The translations under genes and the position numbers were made by a program. A model generated the notes under the pieces. It worked only from the letters and a program-made list of their open reading frames with translations, was not told where the DNA came from and did not search any database. A DNA stretch of 64,000 bases, from contig JAOPKB010000004.1 in NCBI GenBank assembly GCA_025517485.1, positions 248,001-312,000 on the forward strand, in the 5' to 3' direction. Positions 36,629-45,226 of the stretch are shown piece after piece; within the stretch, counting starts at the first letter, position 1; every line of letters begins with the position of its first letter. Source of the DNA: Natronoglomus mannanivorans (GTDB lineage: Archaea; Halobacteriota; Halobacteria; Halobacteriales; Natrialbaceae).

Positions 36629-36945
36629 GCCGCCGCGAATGCGCCAGTCGCGGGCGTGCGTTCGGACGTGATCGTTCTTACAGGAAGGGTCGCTCGAGGA
36701 CAAGAGATGATTCACGATGTCGATCGCCAGCGCTCGATCGGACGGATGCCACCCGAGACTGTTCGGTCCAGCGTGGCTCTCGAGAGGTGATTTGTGCGAA
36801 CGCGAGGAGGAGGGGTGGTAGTGACGGCGACGGAGACAGAGACGTACCGTGACAGTGACGGCGATGAGACAGAGACGGTAACAGCGAGCAACGACGACAG
36901 AGACGGTAACAGCGAGCGACGACGACAGAGACAGAGACAGTGGTC
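36629..36945. other. Convergent intergenic region
   Basis: 317 bases between the stops of the propeller lipoprotein and aCPSF1. No gene is supported. It holds simple GACAGAGACGG-like repeats, including the 28-bp tandem listed separately. Confidence 0.7.
36871..36926 (+). repeat. 28-bp tandem duplication, near-perfect
   Basis: Units at 36871-36898 and 36899-36926, differing at one base, in the form AGAGACGGTAACAGCGAGC plus ACGACGAC-type ending. A related GATGAGACAGAGACG lies just upstream and GACAGAGACAGAGACAG just downstream, so it sits in a purine-rich microsatellite. It lies in the convergent 3' region. Confidence 0.85.
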
Positions 36946-38886
36946 CTATAGGAACCGGAACGTCTCGAGATTCTTCGGCGCGAACGTCCGCATGTTGAAC
37001 TCGTGGTAGAGCGCACTCGAGAGGTCCTGTGTCGACCGTTCGTCACCGTGGACACAGAGGACCTTCTCGGGGCGGGGGTTCATCGTCTTCACGAAGTCCA
37101 TCAGGCCGGCACGGTCGGCGTGGCCGGAGAAGCCGTCGACGGTTTCGACGTCGAGGTTGAGCTGGAGGGTGCCCCGTCCGCCGTTCCCGTTGGCGCCTCG
37201 GCTGCCCACGTCGCTCGTGGGAATCTCGTCCCAGCCACTCTGGATGCGTCGACCGAGGGTTCCCTGTGCCTGGTAGCCGACGAAGACCATCGTCGAGTCC
37301 GGGTCGGGGCCGACGTGGCCGAGCCAGGACATGATCGGACCGCCGGTGACCATTCCGGACGTCGAGAGGATGATGCAGGGGTCGCCGTCGGCGACCTCCT
37401 GTCGCTCCTCTTCACCGCCGTCGATGTGGTTGAACTCCTCTGCGAGGAAGGGGTTCGCGTCCTCGTGGAAGATCCGATCGCGGAGGTCGTCACGCAGGTA
37501 CTCCGGATAGGTGGTGTGGATCGCGGTCGCCTCCCAGATCATCCCGTCTAGGTGGACGGGCATCGACGGAATGTCGCCGCTTCGCATCGCCTCTTCTAAG
37601 ACGAGCATGATCTCCTGGGAGCGGCCGACGGCGAAAGCGGGGATCAGTACTTTCCCGCCCCGATCGTAGGTCTCCTGGATGATCTCCTTGAGTTTCTCCT
37701 CGGAGTCCGCCTGATCGGTCTGGTAGTCGTTGCGCCCGCCGTAGGTCGACTCCATCACGAGCGTCTCTACCCGTGGGAAGTCGTTGGTCGCGCCGTTGAA
37801 CAGGCGCGTGTCCTCGTAGTGGATGTCGCCGGAGAACGCGACGTTGTAGAGGCCATCACCGATGTGGAAGTGAGAGACGGCCGAACCGAGGATGTGACCC
37901 GCGTTGTGGAAGGTGAGCTTGACGTCGGGTGCGATGTCGGTGACGTCGCCGTACTCGAGCGGGATGCAGTGTTTGATCGCCTCGCGGACCATCTCGGACT
38001 CGTAGGGAGGTGCCCGGCCCTCCTTGGCTGCGACGTCGAGGTAGTCGAGCGTCAGCAGGCCCATGAGGTCTCGCGTCGGCTCGGTACAGTAGATCGGGCC
38101 GTCGTAACCGTACTTGAACAGGAGGGGAATGAGGGCGGAGTGGTCGAGGTGAGCGTGGGTCAACACCACGGCGTCGATATTCTGCGCGCCCGCGCCCAGT
38201 GCTTCGGGGATGTGGAGGTACGGTACCTCGCCTTCCGCACCGGGTTTGTCGCCGCAGTCGATCAGGATGCGCGTCTCGGGTGTCGACAGGATGAAGGAAG
38301 CCCGTCCGACCTCGCGACAGCAGCCGAGCGTCGTGATCCGGACGTACTCGTCGTCGGACATTTCCTCGCGGTGGATCTGTCGACCGACGCGCTCGAGAAT
38401 GTCTCGGCGGTCGTCACGTTCCTGTTTGAGGAAGTTTCGGACGTTCGAGACGGTCGAGGACTCGATCGGCGGCGTCCGGACGACTTCGGGTGTCCAGCCG
38501 ACGCTCTTGGTAATCTCTCGGAGCGTCGATCCGTGACGACCGATGACCATACCCGGTTTCTGGGCTTCGATGACGACCTCGCCAGTGTCGGCGTGGAAGT
38601 CGAGGTCCGTGACGCCTGCCTCTTCGGGGATCACGTTCATGATCTCCTCGCGGGCCTGTTCGGGCTGGGCGAGGACGCTCGGGTCCGGCCGGACGGTAAT
38701 TCGTTTCCGGAGTTTGCTCGCGAGTTGCCGAATGAGGTCCCCCTGCTGGGCGAACTTCTTCGGATCGCGCGTATAGACGACCAGTTCGGGGCCTTCGTAC
38801 TTCACCGAGGAGACCGAGATATCGGCCGGTAGCTCGTCGGTGATCTTTGCTTCCAGTTCGTCGAGTTGCTGCTCTACAGTGCTCAT
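36946..38886 (-). CDS. aCPSF1 (FttA) KH/beta-CASP ribonuclease
   Basis: 646 residues. Two N-terminal KH-like domains (about 1-150, with GMVIGRHGSTLREITK) precede the metallo-beta-lactamase domain (VVLTHAHLDHSALIP and DCGDKPGAEGE) and the beta-CASP domain (VLIPAFAVGRSQEIM, STSGMVTGGP, VDGFSGHADRAG). Archaeal aCPSF1 is the general transcription termination factor: it cleaves the 3' end of nascent RNA at U-rich sites. Length and motifs are complete. Confidence 0.95.
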   Translation of the reverse strand: MSTVEQQLDELEAKITDELPADISVSSVKYEGPELVVYTRDPKKFAQQGDLIRQLASKLRKRITVRPDPSVLAQPEQAREEIMNVIPEEAGVTDLDFHADTGEVVIEAQKPGMVIGRHGSTLREITKSVGWTPEVVRTPPIESSTVSNVRNFLKQERDDRRDILERVGRQIHREEMSDDEYVRITTLGCCREVGRASFILSTPETRILIDCGDKPGAEGEVPYLHIPEALGAGAQNIDAVVLTHAHLDHSALIPLLFKYGYDGPIYCTEPTRDLMGLLTLDYLDVAAKEGRAPPYESEMVREAIKHCIPLEYGDVTDIAPDVKLTFHNAGHILGSAVSHFHIGDGLYNVAFSGDIHYEDTRLFNGATNDFPRVETLVMESTYGGRNDYQTDQADSEEKLKEIIQETYDRGGKVLIPAFAVGRSQEIMLVLEEAMRSGDIPSMPVHLDGMIWEATAIHTTYPEYLRDDLRDRIFHEDANPFLAEEFNHIDGGEEERQEVADGDPCIILSTSGMVTGGPIMSWLGHVGPDPDSTMVFVGYQAQGTLGRRIQSGWDEIPTSDVGSRGANGNGGRGTLQLNLDVETVDGFSGHADRAGLMDFVKTMNPRPEKVLCVHGDERSTQDLSSALYHEFNMRTFAPKNLETFRFL

Positions 38887-39390
38887 AATCGCCAGATGCT
38901 CGCGTGGACTCGCCCATCGGGGGACGCGTCGTTCGTCACGTCGGGTCCACTGTCACACGTGTTGAGTCCGGGTTGGGGCTCCAGAGACGGGACCACTGTC
39001 CCGATCTGAGAGCGGCCTCGAGGTCGGGTATCGGAGCGGTTGCGGGGGAATTGACAGAACCGACAGTCCCCGTCGACTGCTGAACCGAATCCACCCCCGA
39101 GTCCGGGACCGAGTTCGCGTTTGCATTCGCGTTCGAATCCACGTCGGCGCTCGAATGTGGGACCCAGCAGCATCGACAGCGACAGCGAGGGCCACACAGT
39201 CTTCACCACGTATCGTGTCCAATCCCGGATCATCGTGTGATATAGTCCGTGCCGTGACAGCACGCTCCCAGGTCGTTAGTGCCTGGTCCGTGCGGGACAA
39301 TTCCAGGGAGAACCCGCTTACCCGGTGCTATTCCTTGCGTGGTATAAAAGCCTTCGCAAAAGTGAGGATCACCGGCCACGTACGACCCGT
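38887..39390. other. Intergenic region with promoter
   Basis: 504 bases between the divergent aCPSF1 and the next gene. A strong TATA box GGTATAAAAG at 39340-39349 lies about 45 bases before ATG 39391. An Asn/Ala-coding minus-strand frame (38936-39142) starts with GTG and has no recognisable features; I do not call it a gene. Confidence 0.6.
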
Positions 39391-39873
39391 ATGCGACTCA
39401 CACCGGCCCGCGTCGCCGCCGAACGCGATTGGGTCCGTTCCCGAAGCGAGACCGTGGTCCCGCTGCTCAACGACGTTCGCGACGAACTCGGCGCAGTCTT
39501 CGAGACCGACGTCGATCACGTGACCCACGACGCCTACCGTCGCGAGGTCGACGCCGTCTTCGCCGATGGCGACCTCGCCGTCAACGTCGCCGCACTGGTC
39601 GCGCTTCTCCGCGATCTCGACGTCGAAGACGACTATCCGGGGTTCGTCGTCGACGAGATCCTCGGGCGTGAGCTCGCCGCGACTATCGCCGGCACCCAAC
39701 CGTTGCGGACGCTCGGCGAAGCGACGTTTCACTACGCGGACGTTCACACCCACGGTGATGACGACGAGAACGCGGGTCTCGACGACCTCGAGGCCGCACT
39801 CGCGGCGGGGTTTCAGGAACGACTTCCGGGATGGAACTGGACCGAGCGTGAGAGTCCGTTTTCGGTCGAATGA
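39391..39873 (+). CDS. Conserved haloarchaeal protein, unknown
   Basis: 160 residues from ATG 39391, the ATG nearest to the TATA box at 39340-39349. Mostly helical and acidic; begins MRLTPARVAAERDWVRSRSE. It contains TFHYADVHTHGDDDE but this is not a full PHP or metal site. No family recognised. Confidence 0.7.
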   Translation: MRLTPARVAAERDWVRSRSETVVPLLNDVRDELGAVFETDVDHVTHDAYRREVDAVFADGDLAVNVAALVALLRDLDVEDDYPGFVVDEILGRELAATIAGTQPLRTLGEATFHYADVHTHGDDDENAGLDDLEAALAAGFQERLPGWNWTERESPFSVE

Positions 39874-39944
39874 ACGTGTACGGTCGAATAAGAGCGTGAA
39901 ACCCAACTAGATTCGAGTCGACCAGTGTCGATCGTGCGGTTTGT

Positions 39945-40514
39945 TTACTCGTCGTCGTCTCCTTCGGCTTCAGCCTCGGCTTGGGCCTCCATTTGCTGTT
40001 GCATTTGCATCTGTTGTTCGACCGCCGCGAACTCCTCGCCCGGGACCAGCGCACTCATCACGCCGTCGTTGAGCGCGGTCCGCATCGCCTCGGCATCTCC
40101 GTCGACCAGGACGGCACCAGCTTCACCGATCGTTCCTTCCACCGACAGTCCGTCGGTCTCCTCGAGGTCGCTCTCGAGTTCAGCCGTCGCTTCGGTGGTC
40201 AACTCGAGTTGCTCCTGTTGGATCTCCTGGTTGTATTCCTGTTCGCTGAGGTCTCCGTCTTCCACCTGCTGGGCGAGCTCGGCTTGACGTTCCTGCAGTG
40301 CCTCCTGGTCGGCCTGGGTCACTGCGGTCAGCGCCGAGTCGGGAACGTCCGTGGCCTCGAACTCGCCGTCCTCGTCTGCGCCGTTCCCATCGTCGCCGTC
40401 ACCGTTCCCGTCCTGTCCGTCGTCCAGTCCGAGACTGGAACAGCCGGCGATCGAAGCTGCCGCACCTGTCCCGGCGAGTTGCAGAAACCGTCGTCGATTG
40501 CGGAGGTTCTCCAT
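39945..40514 (-). CDS. Tat lipoprotein, Gln/Glu-rich, unknown
   Basis: 189 residues from ATG 40514. Signal with Arg-Arg (NRRRFLQLAGTGAAA) and lipobox IAGC (Cys25), then an Asp/Gly-rich linker (about 30-50). The mature part is helical and Gln/Glu-rich, with ALQERQAELAQQVEDGDLSE and a C-terminal QQMQMQQQMEAQAEAEAEG. It is a secreted, lipid-anchored protein of unknown role. Confidence 0.75.
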   Translation of the reverse strand: MENLRNRRRFLQLAGTGAAASIAGCSSLGLDDGQDGNGDGDDGNGADEDGEFEATDVPDSALTAVTQADQEALQERQAELAQQVEDGDLSEQEYNQEIQQEQLELTTEATAELESDLEETDGLSVEGTIGEAGAVLVDGDAEAMRTALNDGVMSALVPGEEFAAVEQQMQMQQQMEAQAEAEAEGDDDE

Positions 40515-40668
40515 TTTCGTGTCGTACACACGGGTCGAAACTGATACACCCTCCGATTGCTCACCGTGCCCGTCGAGCGCCGTCGAACCCGGCTCGAGTC
40601 GGCGGCTCCTCGTCTCCGATTCTCCCCGTGTCGGTCCCCTTATACTGTCCCACGTCCTCTCTCGAGAT

Positions 40669-41466
40669 GTGACGAGCAGCGAGCAGGAAACGCAGGTCTT
40701 GACCCTGCAGGAACCGACGCCCGAGGCCGCCCGAGAGACGATCGCCGCCGGATTCGACCGCGAGGCGCTCGTGACCGTCTTCGGGCGCTGCACGGTCGAT
40801 TACGACGGGCGGGCGACCAGCCGACTCGAGGCTGGCGAGCGCCACGTGATGTTCAAACCCGACGGCGCGGCCCTGGTCCACACCGACGAGGGTCAGCAGC
40901 CGGTCAACTGGCAGCCGCCGGGGTGTGATCACGAGGTGTTTCTCGAGGATGAGGACGGAAGCGAAGACGGCGCGGAAGCGAGCGGCGATGCCGGTGACGG
41001 GAACGCCCTCTGCATGCGAAGCCTCCGCTCGACGCCCGAAGAGCGGTTGCTGATCACCTTCGAACACATTATGCAGGTCTCGACGTTCACCGTCACCGAT
41101 CCGAGCGAACTCTCCCTCTCCGGCACCGAAGCGGATCTCAAGGCACGAATTCTCGACGAACCCGCTCTCCTCGAGCCGGGATTCACGCCGCTTGCGACAG
41201 AGCGCGAGACGCCCGCCGGCGCCGTCGACATCTACGGCGAGGACGCCGACGGCCGAACGGTGGTCGTCGAACTCAAGCGCCGCCGCGTCGGTCCCGACGC
41301 CGTCGGACAGCTTCGACGGTACATCGACGCCTTAGAGCGCGACCTCCACGCCGACGCCGCGATCCGCGGGGTTCTCGTCGCGCCCTCGGTGACCGAGCGG
41401 GCGAAGCGTCTGCTCGAGCGCGATGGGCTGGAGTTCGTCGCGCTCGAGCCGACGGCCGAGTCGTGA
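40669..41466 (+). CDS. nucS: Endonuclease NucS (EndoMS)
   Basis: 265 residues from GTG 40669; the TATA-like CTTATACT at 40638-40645 supports a leaderless start. The N-terminal DNA-binding domain (about 1-125) carries GRCTVDYDGRATSRLEAGERHVM-type blocks; the RecB-like nuclease domain reads AGAVDIYGEDADGRTVVVELKRRRVGPDAVGQLRRY, with the acidic and Lys catalytic residues. NucS/EndoMS cuts both strands at mismatches and works with PCNA; it is the non-MutS mismatch repair route in archaea and actinobacteria. An acidic insertion (about 93-108) is present. Confidence 0.94.
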   Translation: MTSSEQETQVLTLQEPTPEAARETIAAGFDREALVTVFGRCTVDYDGRATSRLEAGERHVMFKPDGAALVHTDEGQQPVNWQPPGCDHEVFLEDEDGSEDGAEASGDAGDGNALCMRSLRSTPEERLLITFEHIMQVSTFTVTDPSELSLSGTEADLKARILDEPALLEPGFTPLATERETPAGAVDIYGEDADGRTVVVELKRRRVGPDAVGQLRRYIDALERDLHADAAIRGVLVAPSVTERAKRLLERDGLEFVALEPTAES

Positions 41467-41476
41467 TCGCGGGCGG

Positions 41477-42244
41477 TTAGCTGCCCTTCTCGAGGGTCCA
41501 GACCTGTATCGAATCGCCGTCCGCGAGCGGTTCGCCGCCGAAGTCGCCCGTTACCCGCCAGTCCGCAAACGACGACGAGCGGGCCAGCAACTGGACTTCA
41601 CGTTTGGGGAGCATCGTCAGTCGCTGGCTCTCCGAGAATACGAGCGCGCCGTCCGAATCGCGGAGCTCGTTTTCGACGGTGAACTGCTGTTCGACTTCGT
41701 CGATCACGCTGGTCCGGGTTCTGAACACGTGCGGTTCGTCCCGGTACTCCACGGCTCGTTCGGTCCACTCCCCGTAGGTTTCACAGATCACGTCGAAACT
41801 CGGAACGAAGACGTCGAAGACGAACTGCCCGCCGGGGGCGAGCGCGTCGTGGATACACTCGAGAGCGGACTGCTGCTTTTCGAGGGGTCGCAGGTGCTGG
41901 ACGGCGTTGAACGGGCATATCACGAGTTCGTACTCCCGATCGACCGCGAAGTCGGCCATGTCCGCTCGCCGGACCGACGGCACGAGGTCCGCGTCCGCTT
42001 CCGTAGCGTTCTCGCGAAGAACCGCGAGCGCATCTTCGGAGACGTCGAGCCCGTCCGCATCGACGCCGGCACGCAGCAATTCGAGATAGACGCGTCCGGT
42101 CCCACAGGCCAGTTCGAGCACCGGTCCAGCAGTTTCTCGAGCGAGAGTCGTGTAGAAGTCGACGTCCTCGCGTTCGCTCGACGCGACCTGCTGATCGTAA
42201 AATTCCGCGAACGGTGCTCGATATCCGTCGGTGGACTGGTCCAT
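41477..42244 (-). CDS. Class I SAM-dependent methyltransferase
   Basis: 255 residues. Motif I PVLELACGTGRVYLELL (SAM binding), followed by DGLDVSEDALAVL and ICPFNAVQHLRPLEKQ. Methyltransferase_11/25-like. Substrate unknown. It lies 69 bases downstream of mutS on the same strand and converges with nucS (10-base gap), but a link with repair is only positional. Confidence 0.88.
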   Translation of the reverse strand: MDQSTDGYRAPFAEFYDQQVASSEREDVDFYTTLARETAGPVLELACGTGRVYLELLRAGVDADGLDVSEDALAVLRENATEADADLVPSVRRADMADFAVDREYELVICPFNAVQHLRPLEKQQSALECIHDALAPGGQFVFDVFVPSFDVICETYGEWTERAVEYRDEPHVFRTRTSVIDEVEQQFTVENELRDSDGALVFSESQRLTMLPKREVQLLARSSSFADWRVTGDFGGEPLADGDSIQVWTLEKGS

Positions 42245-42313
42245 GTGTCGCGGTCGGGACGACTCCTCAAAGTGATTGTCGGGGTGTGCGTGGCTCTCAC
42301 ATTCAGAGAGTGC

Positions 42314-45088
42314 TCACTTCTCGAGCAACCGCTTCAACCGGTCCAGTTCCGTGAGCGCCTCGACGGGCGTCAGATGCGCCAGATCGAGCGCGCGGAGTTC
42401 GGCGGCGACGTCGGTCGGGTCGTCACCGCCGTCTGCCGTCGCCGTGTTCGCGGCTCCCACGGTCGCCGTCGACTCTCCAGCACCCTCGGACTCGAGGTCG
42501 TCGAGTTCCGCCTGCGAAACCTCGGTCGTCGCGTTCGCCGCCACGAGTTCCCGCGAGCGTTCCACGACGTCGTCGGGAACGCCCGCCGCTGTCGCGACCT
42601 CGATCCCGTAGGAACCCTCGGCCGCCCCGGGTTCGATCTCGTGGTGGAAGACGACCTCGCCCGCTTCTTGGCCCGCCTCGAAGTGGAGCGTGAACGCCCG
42701 CTCGAGGTCGTCGGCGAGCTCGGTCAGCGGGTGGTGGTGGGTCGCGAAGAGCGTCGTCGCGCCGACCTCGTCGTGGAGGTGTTCGGCGATCGCCTGGGCG
42801 ATAGCGAGGCCGTCGGCCGTGGAGGTCCCGCGACCGACCTCGTCCAACAACACGAGCGAGCGGCCGTCGGCCTCCCGCAGGATCGTCGCCAGTTCGTCCA
42901 TCTCGACCATGAACGTCGAGCGCCCGCCCGCGATGTCGTCGCTGGCACCGACGCGGGTGAAGATCCGGTCGAGCGGTGCAATCGTGGCGCTCCGGGCGGG
43001 GACGAAACTCCCGACCTGCGCCATGAGGACGATCAGCGCGACCTGGCGCATGTAGGTCGACTTTCCGGACATGTTCGGCCCCGTGATCACCGCGAGCCGG
43101 CGGTCCTCGTCGAAGCGGGCGTCGTTGGGGACGAACGACTCCTGGGTGCGCTCGACGACCGGATGGCGTCCGCCCTCGATCGCGAGGTCGTGACACTGAC
43201 GCTCGAGGCCGCGCTCGAGGATCTCCGGCCGGCAGTAGTCGTACTGGGCGGCGACGGTCGCTAAGGAGACGAGCGCGTCCAGTGTCGCCAGCGCCTCCGC
43301 GAGCGCCTGCACGCGTTCGACCTCGTCGGCGACCTGCCGCCGGACCTCACAGAAGATGTCGTACTCCCGTTCGTCCGCACGACCTTCGGCCCGGACGATC
43401 TCGTCCTCGCGCTCGCGCAACTCGGGCGTGACGAACCGCTCGGAGTTTTTGAGCGTTTGCCGACGCTCGTAGTTCTCGGGGACGGCCTCGAGGTTCGGGT
43501 TCGTCACCTCGATGTAGTAGCCGTGGACCGAGGTGTAGCCGACCTTCAGCGAGCCGATCCCCGTCCGCTCGCGTTCGCGTTCCTCCAGGTCGTCGATCCA
43601 CTGCTTGCCGTCGCGGGCGGTCTCGCGGAGGCGATCGAGGTCATCGTCGTACCCCTCCGCGATAATCCCGCCCTCGGTAATCTCGACCGGCGGGTCCTCG
43701 ACGATCGACCGCTCGAGGAGCTCTCGGACGTCCGCGAGCGGATCGAGCGTGTCGTGGAGTTCCTGCAATCGGTCACTCTCGGCGTCTGCGAGGAGGTCTC
43801 GAACGTCGGGAACGAGTGCGAGGGTGTTCTGTAACGATCGCAGGTCGCGAGCGTTGGCTCGCTCGCGGGAGATGCGTCCGATGAGTCGCTCGAGGTCGTA
43901 GATTCCGCTCAACTGGTCGTGGAGTCGCTCCCGGGTCTGGACCGCCCGCGTCAGTTCCTCGACGGCGTCGTGTCTGGCCTCGATTTCGGCGGGTTCGAGC
44001 AGCGGTCGGCGGAGCCAGTCTCTGAGTTTCCGACCGCCGAGCGCGCTCGCGGTTTCGTCGAGGACGCCGACGAGCGTGGCTTCTTCGTGGCCGTGGACCG
44101 TCCGCGGTTCGAACAGCTCGAGACTTCGGAGGGCGACGGCGTCGAGCAGGAGGTACTCCCGCGGGTCGTACCGTCGGAGGTGTGTGAGGTACTCGAGGCG
44201 GGTGCTGTCGTCCGTCGCGTCTGTTTCGGTTTCGTCGGCGTCGGTTTCATCTGCGTCTGCGTCGGACTTGGCCTCGGACTCGGAGGGACCGGACGCCCCG
44301 CCTCGAGCGTACTCGGCGTAGGAGAGCAACGCGCCACACGCCCGGATTTCCGCCTCGCTCGCGAGCAGGGCGTCCGGATCGCCGAAGTACTCGCGGACCC
44401 GTTCGGCGGCGGGGTCGTACTCGAAGGTCGTCTCGTCGTACGGTGTCACCATACAGCCCTGCGGGACCAGTTCTCGAGAGACCTCGGGACCGAGTACCGC
44501 TTCCGAGGGTGTGAATCGACTCACCTCGTCGGCGACCGTCTCCCGCGAGGTCGAACTGGTCGTGAGGAAGTCGCCGGTCGAGACGTCGAGGAGGGCGAGG
44601 GCGAGGGTGTCGGGGTCGTCGGTATCACCGCTTTCGGTCTCGTTCGCCCCGTCGCGGGCGATCGCCGCGACGAAGTTGTTGTCGTCGCTGGCGAGTAGCT
44701 CGTCTTCGGTGAGCGTCCCCGGCGTGATGACCCGCGTGACCGCGCGTTCGACGACACCCGACGTCTCGGCGGGTTCTTCGATCTGGTCGGCGACGGCGAC
44801 CCGGTAGCCCGCCTCGAGCAGTTCCTCGATGTAGGAGGCGGCGCTGTCGACCGGGATGCCGGCCATCGGGTACTCGCCGGTGGAGTCCTCGCGGCTGGTG
44901 AGCGTGATCTCGAGGACTCGTGCACAGCGTTCGGCGGCGTCGCAGAAGCTCTCGTAGAAGTCGCCGACTTGAAAGAGGACGATCGCGTTGTCGTAGCGCG
45001 TACAGAGGTCGAAGTACTGGCGCATCATCGGCGTCAGCTCCTCGCGTTTGTCGGCCATGGCGTCGGGAGGACCAAGCGCCGGATCCAT
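42314..45088 (-). CDS. mutS: DNA mismatch repair protein MutS
   Basis: 924 residues from ATG 45088 ([14 protein letters not shown]). Domain I holds the mismatch-reading FxE motif in [13 protein letters not shown] (about 39-50). Clamp and lever domains follow; an acidic insertion (about 255-295, with [15 protein letters not shown]) is a halophile feature. The ATPase has Walker [14 protein letters not shown] and Walker [17 protein letters not shown]. MutS recognises mismatches; no mutL is in this window. The tail ([22 protein letters not shown]) is the tetramerisation end. Confidence 0.96.
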   Translation of the reverse strand: MDPALGPPDAMADKREELTPMMRQYFDLCTRYDNAIVLFQVGDFYESFCDAAERCARVLEITLTSREDSTGEYPMAGIPVDSAASYIEELLEAGYRVAVADQIEEPAETSGVVERAVTRVITPGTLTEDELLASDDNNFVAAIARDGANETESGDTDDPDTLALALLDVSTGDFLTTSSTSRETVADEVSRFTPSEAVLGPEVSRELVPQGCMVTPYDETTFEYDPAAERVREYFGDPDALLASEAEIRACGALLSYAEYARGGASGPSESEAKSDADADETDADETETDATDDSTRLEYLTHLRRYDPREYLLLDAVALRSLELFEPRTVHGHEEATLVGVLDETASALGGRKLRDWLRRPLLEPAEIEARHDAVEELTRAVQTRERLHDQLSGIYDLERLIGRISRERANARDLRSLQNTLALVPDVRDLLADAESDRLQELHDTLDPLADVRELLERSIVEDPPVEITEGGIIAEGYDDDLDRLRETARDGKQWIDDLEERERERTGIGSLKVGYTSVHGYYIEVTNPNLEAVPENYERRQTLKNSERFVTPELREREDEIVRAEGRADEREYDIFCEVRRQVADEVERVQALAEALATLDALVSLATVAAQYDYCRPEILERGLERQCHDLAIEGGRHPVVERTQESFVPNDARFDEDRRLAVITGPNMSGKSTYMRQVALIVLMAQVGSFVPARSATIAPLDRIFTRVGASDDIAGGRSTFMVEMDELATILREADGRSLVLLDEVGRGTSTADGLAIAQAIAEHLHDEVGATTLFATHHHPLTELADDLERAFTLHFEAGQEAGEVVFHHEIEPGAAEGSYGIEVATAAGVPDDVVERSRELVAANATTEVSQAELDDLESEGAGESTATVGAANTATADGGDDPTDVAAELRALDLAHLTPVEALTELDRLKRLLEK

Positions 45089-45226
45089 ACCCACTACTGG
45101 CTCTCGGACGTGGAAATAACTGCTGTCTTCGTCGCCGGTTCGTCTCGAGTTCTGTTCAACTTACATGACTCTCACGATACGGAAAATGTATTATGCTCTC
45201 ATCTGGTAGGGAGAAGCGACTCAGCT

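Noticed and set aside
38936-39142. Minus-strand 68-aa Asn/Ala-rich frame
   Set aside because: GTG start, low complexity, no promoter at the right distance and no recognisable domain.
41423-43264. Long plus-strand open frame opposite the methyltransferase and mutS
   Set aside because: Shadow frame of high-GC genes; composition is Arg/Val/Asp-rich with no domain, while the minus strand encodes clear MutS motifs.
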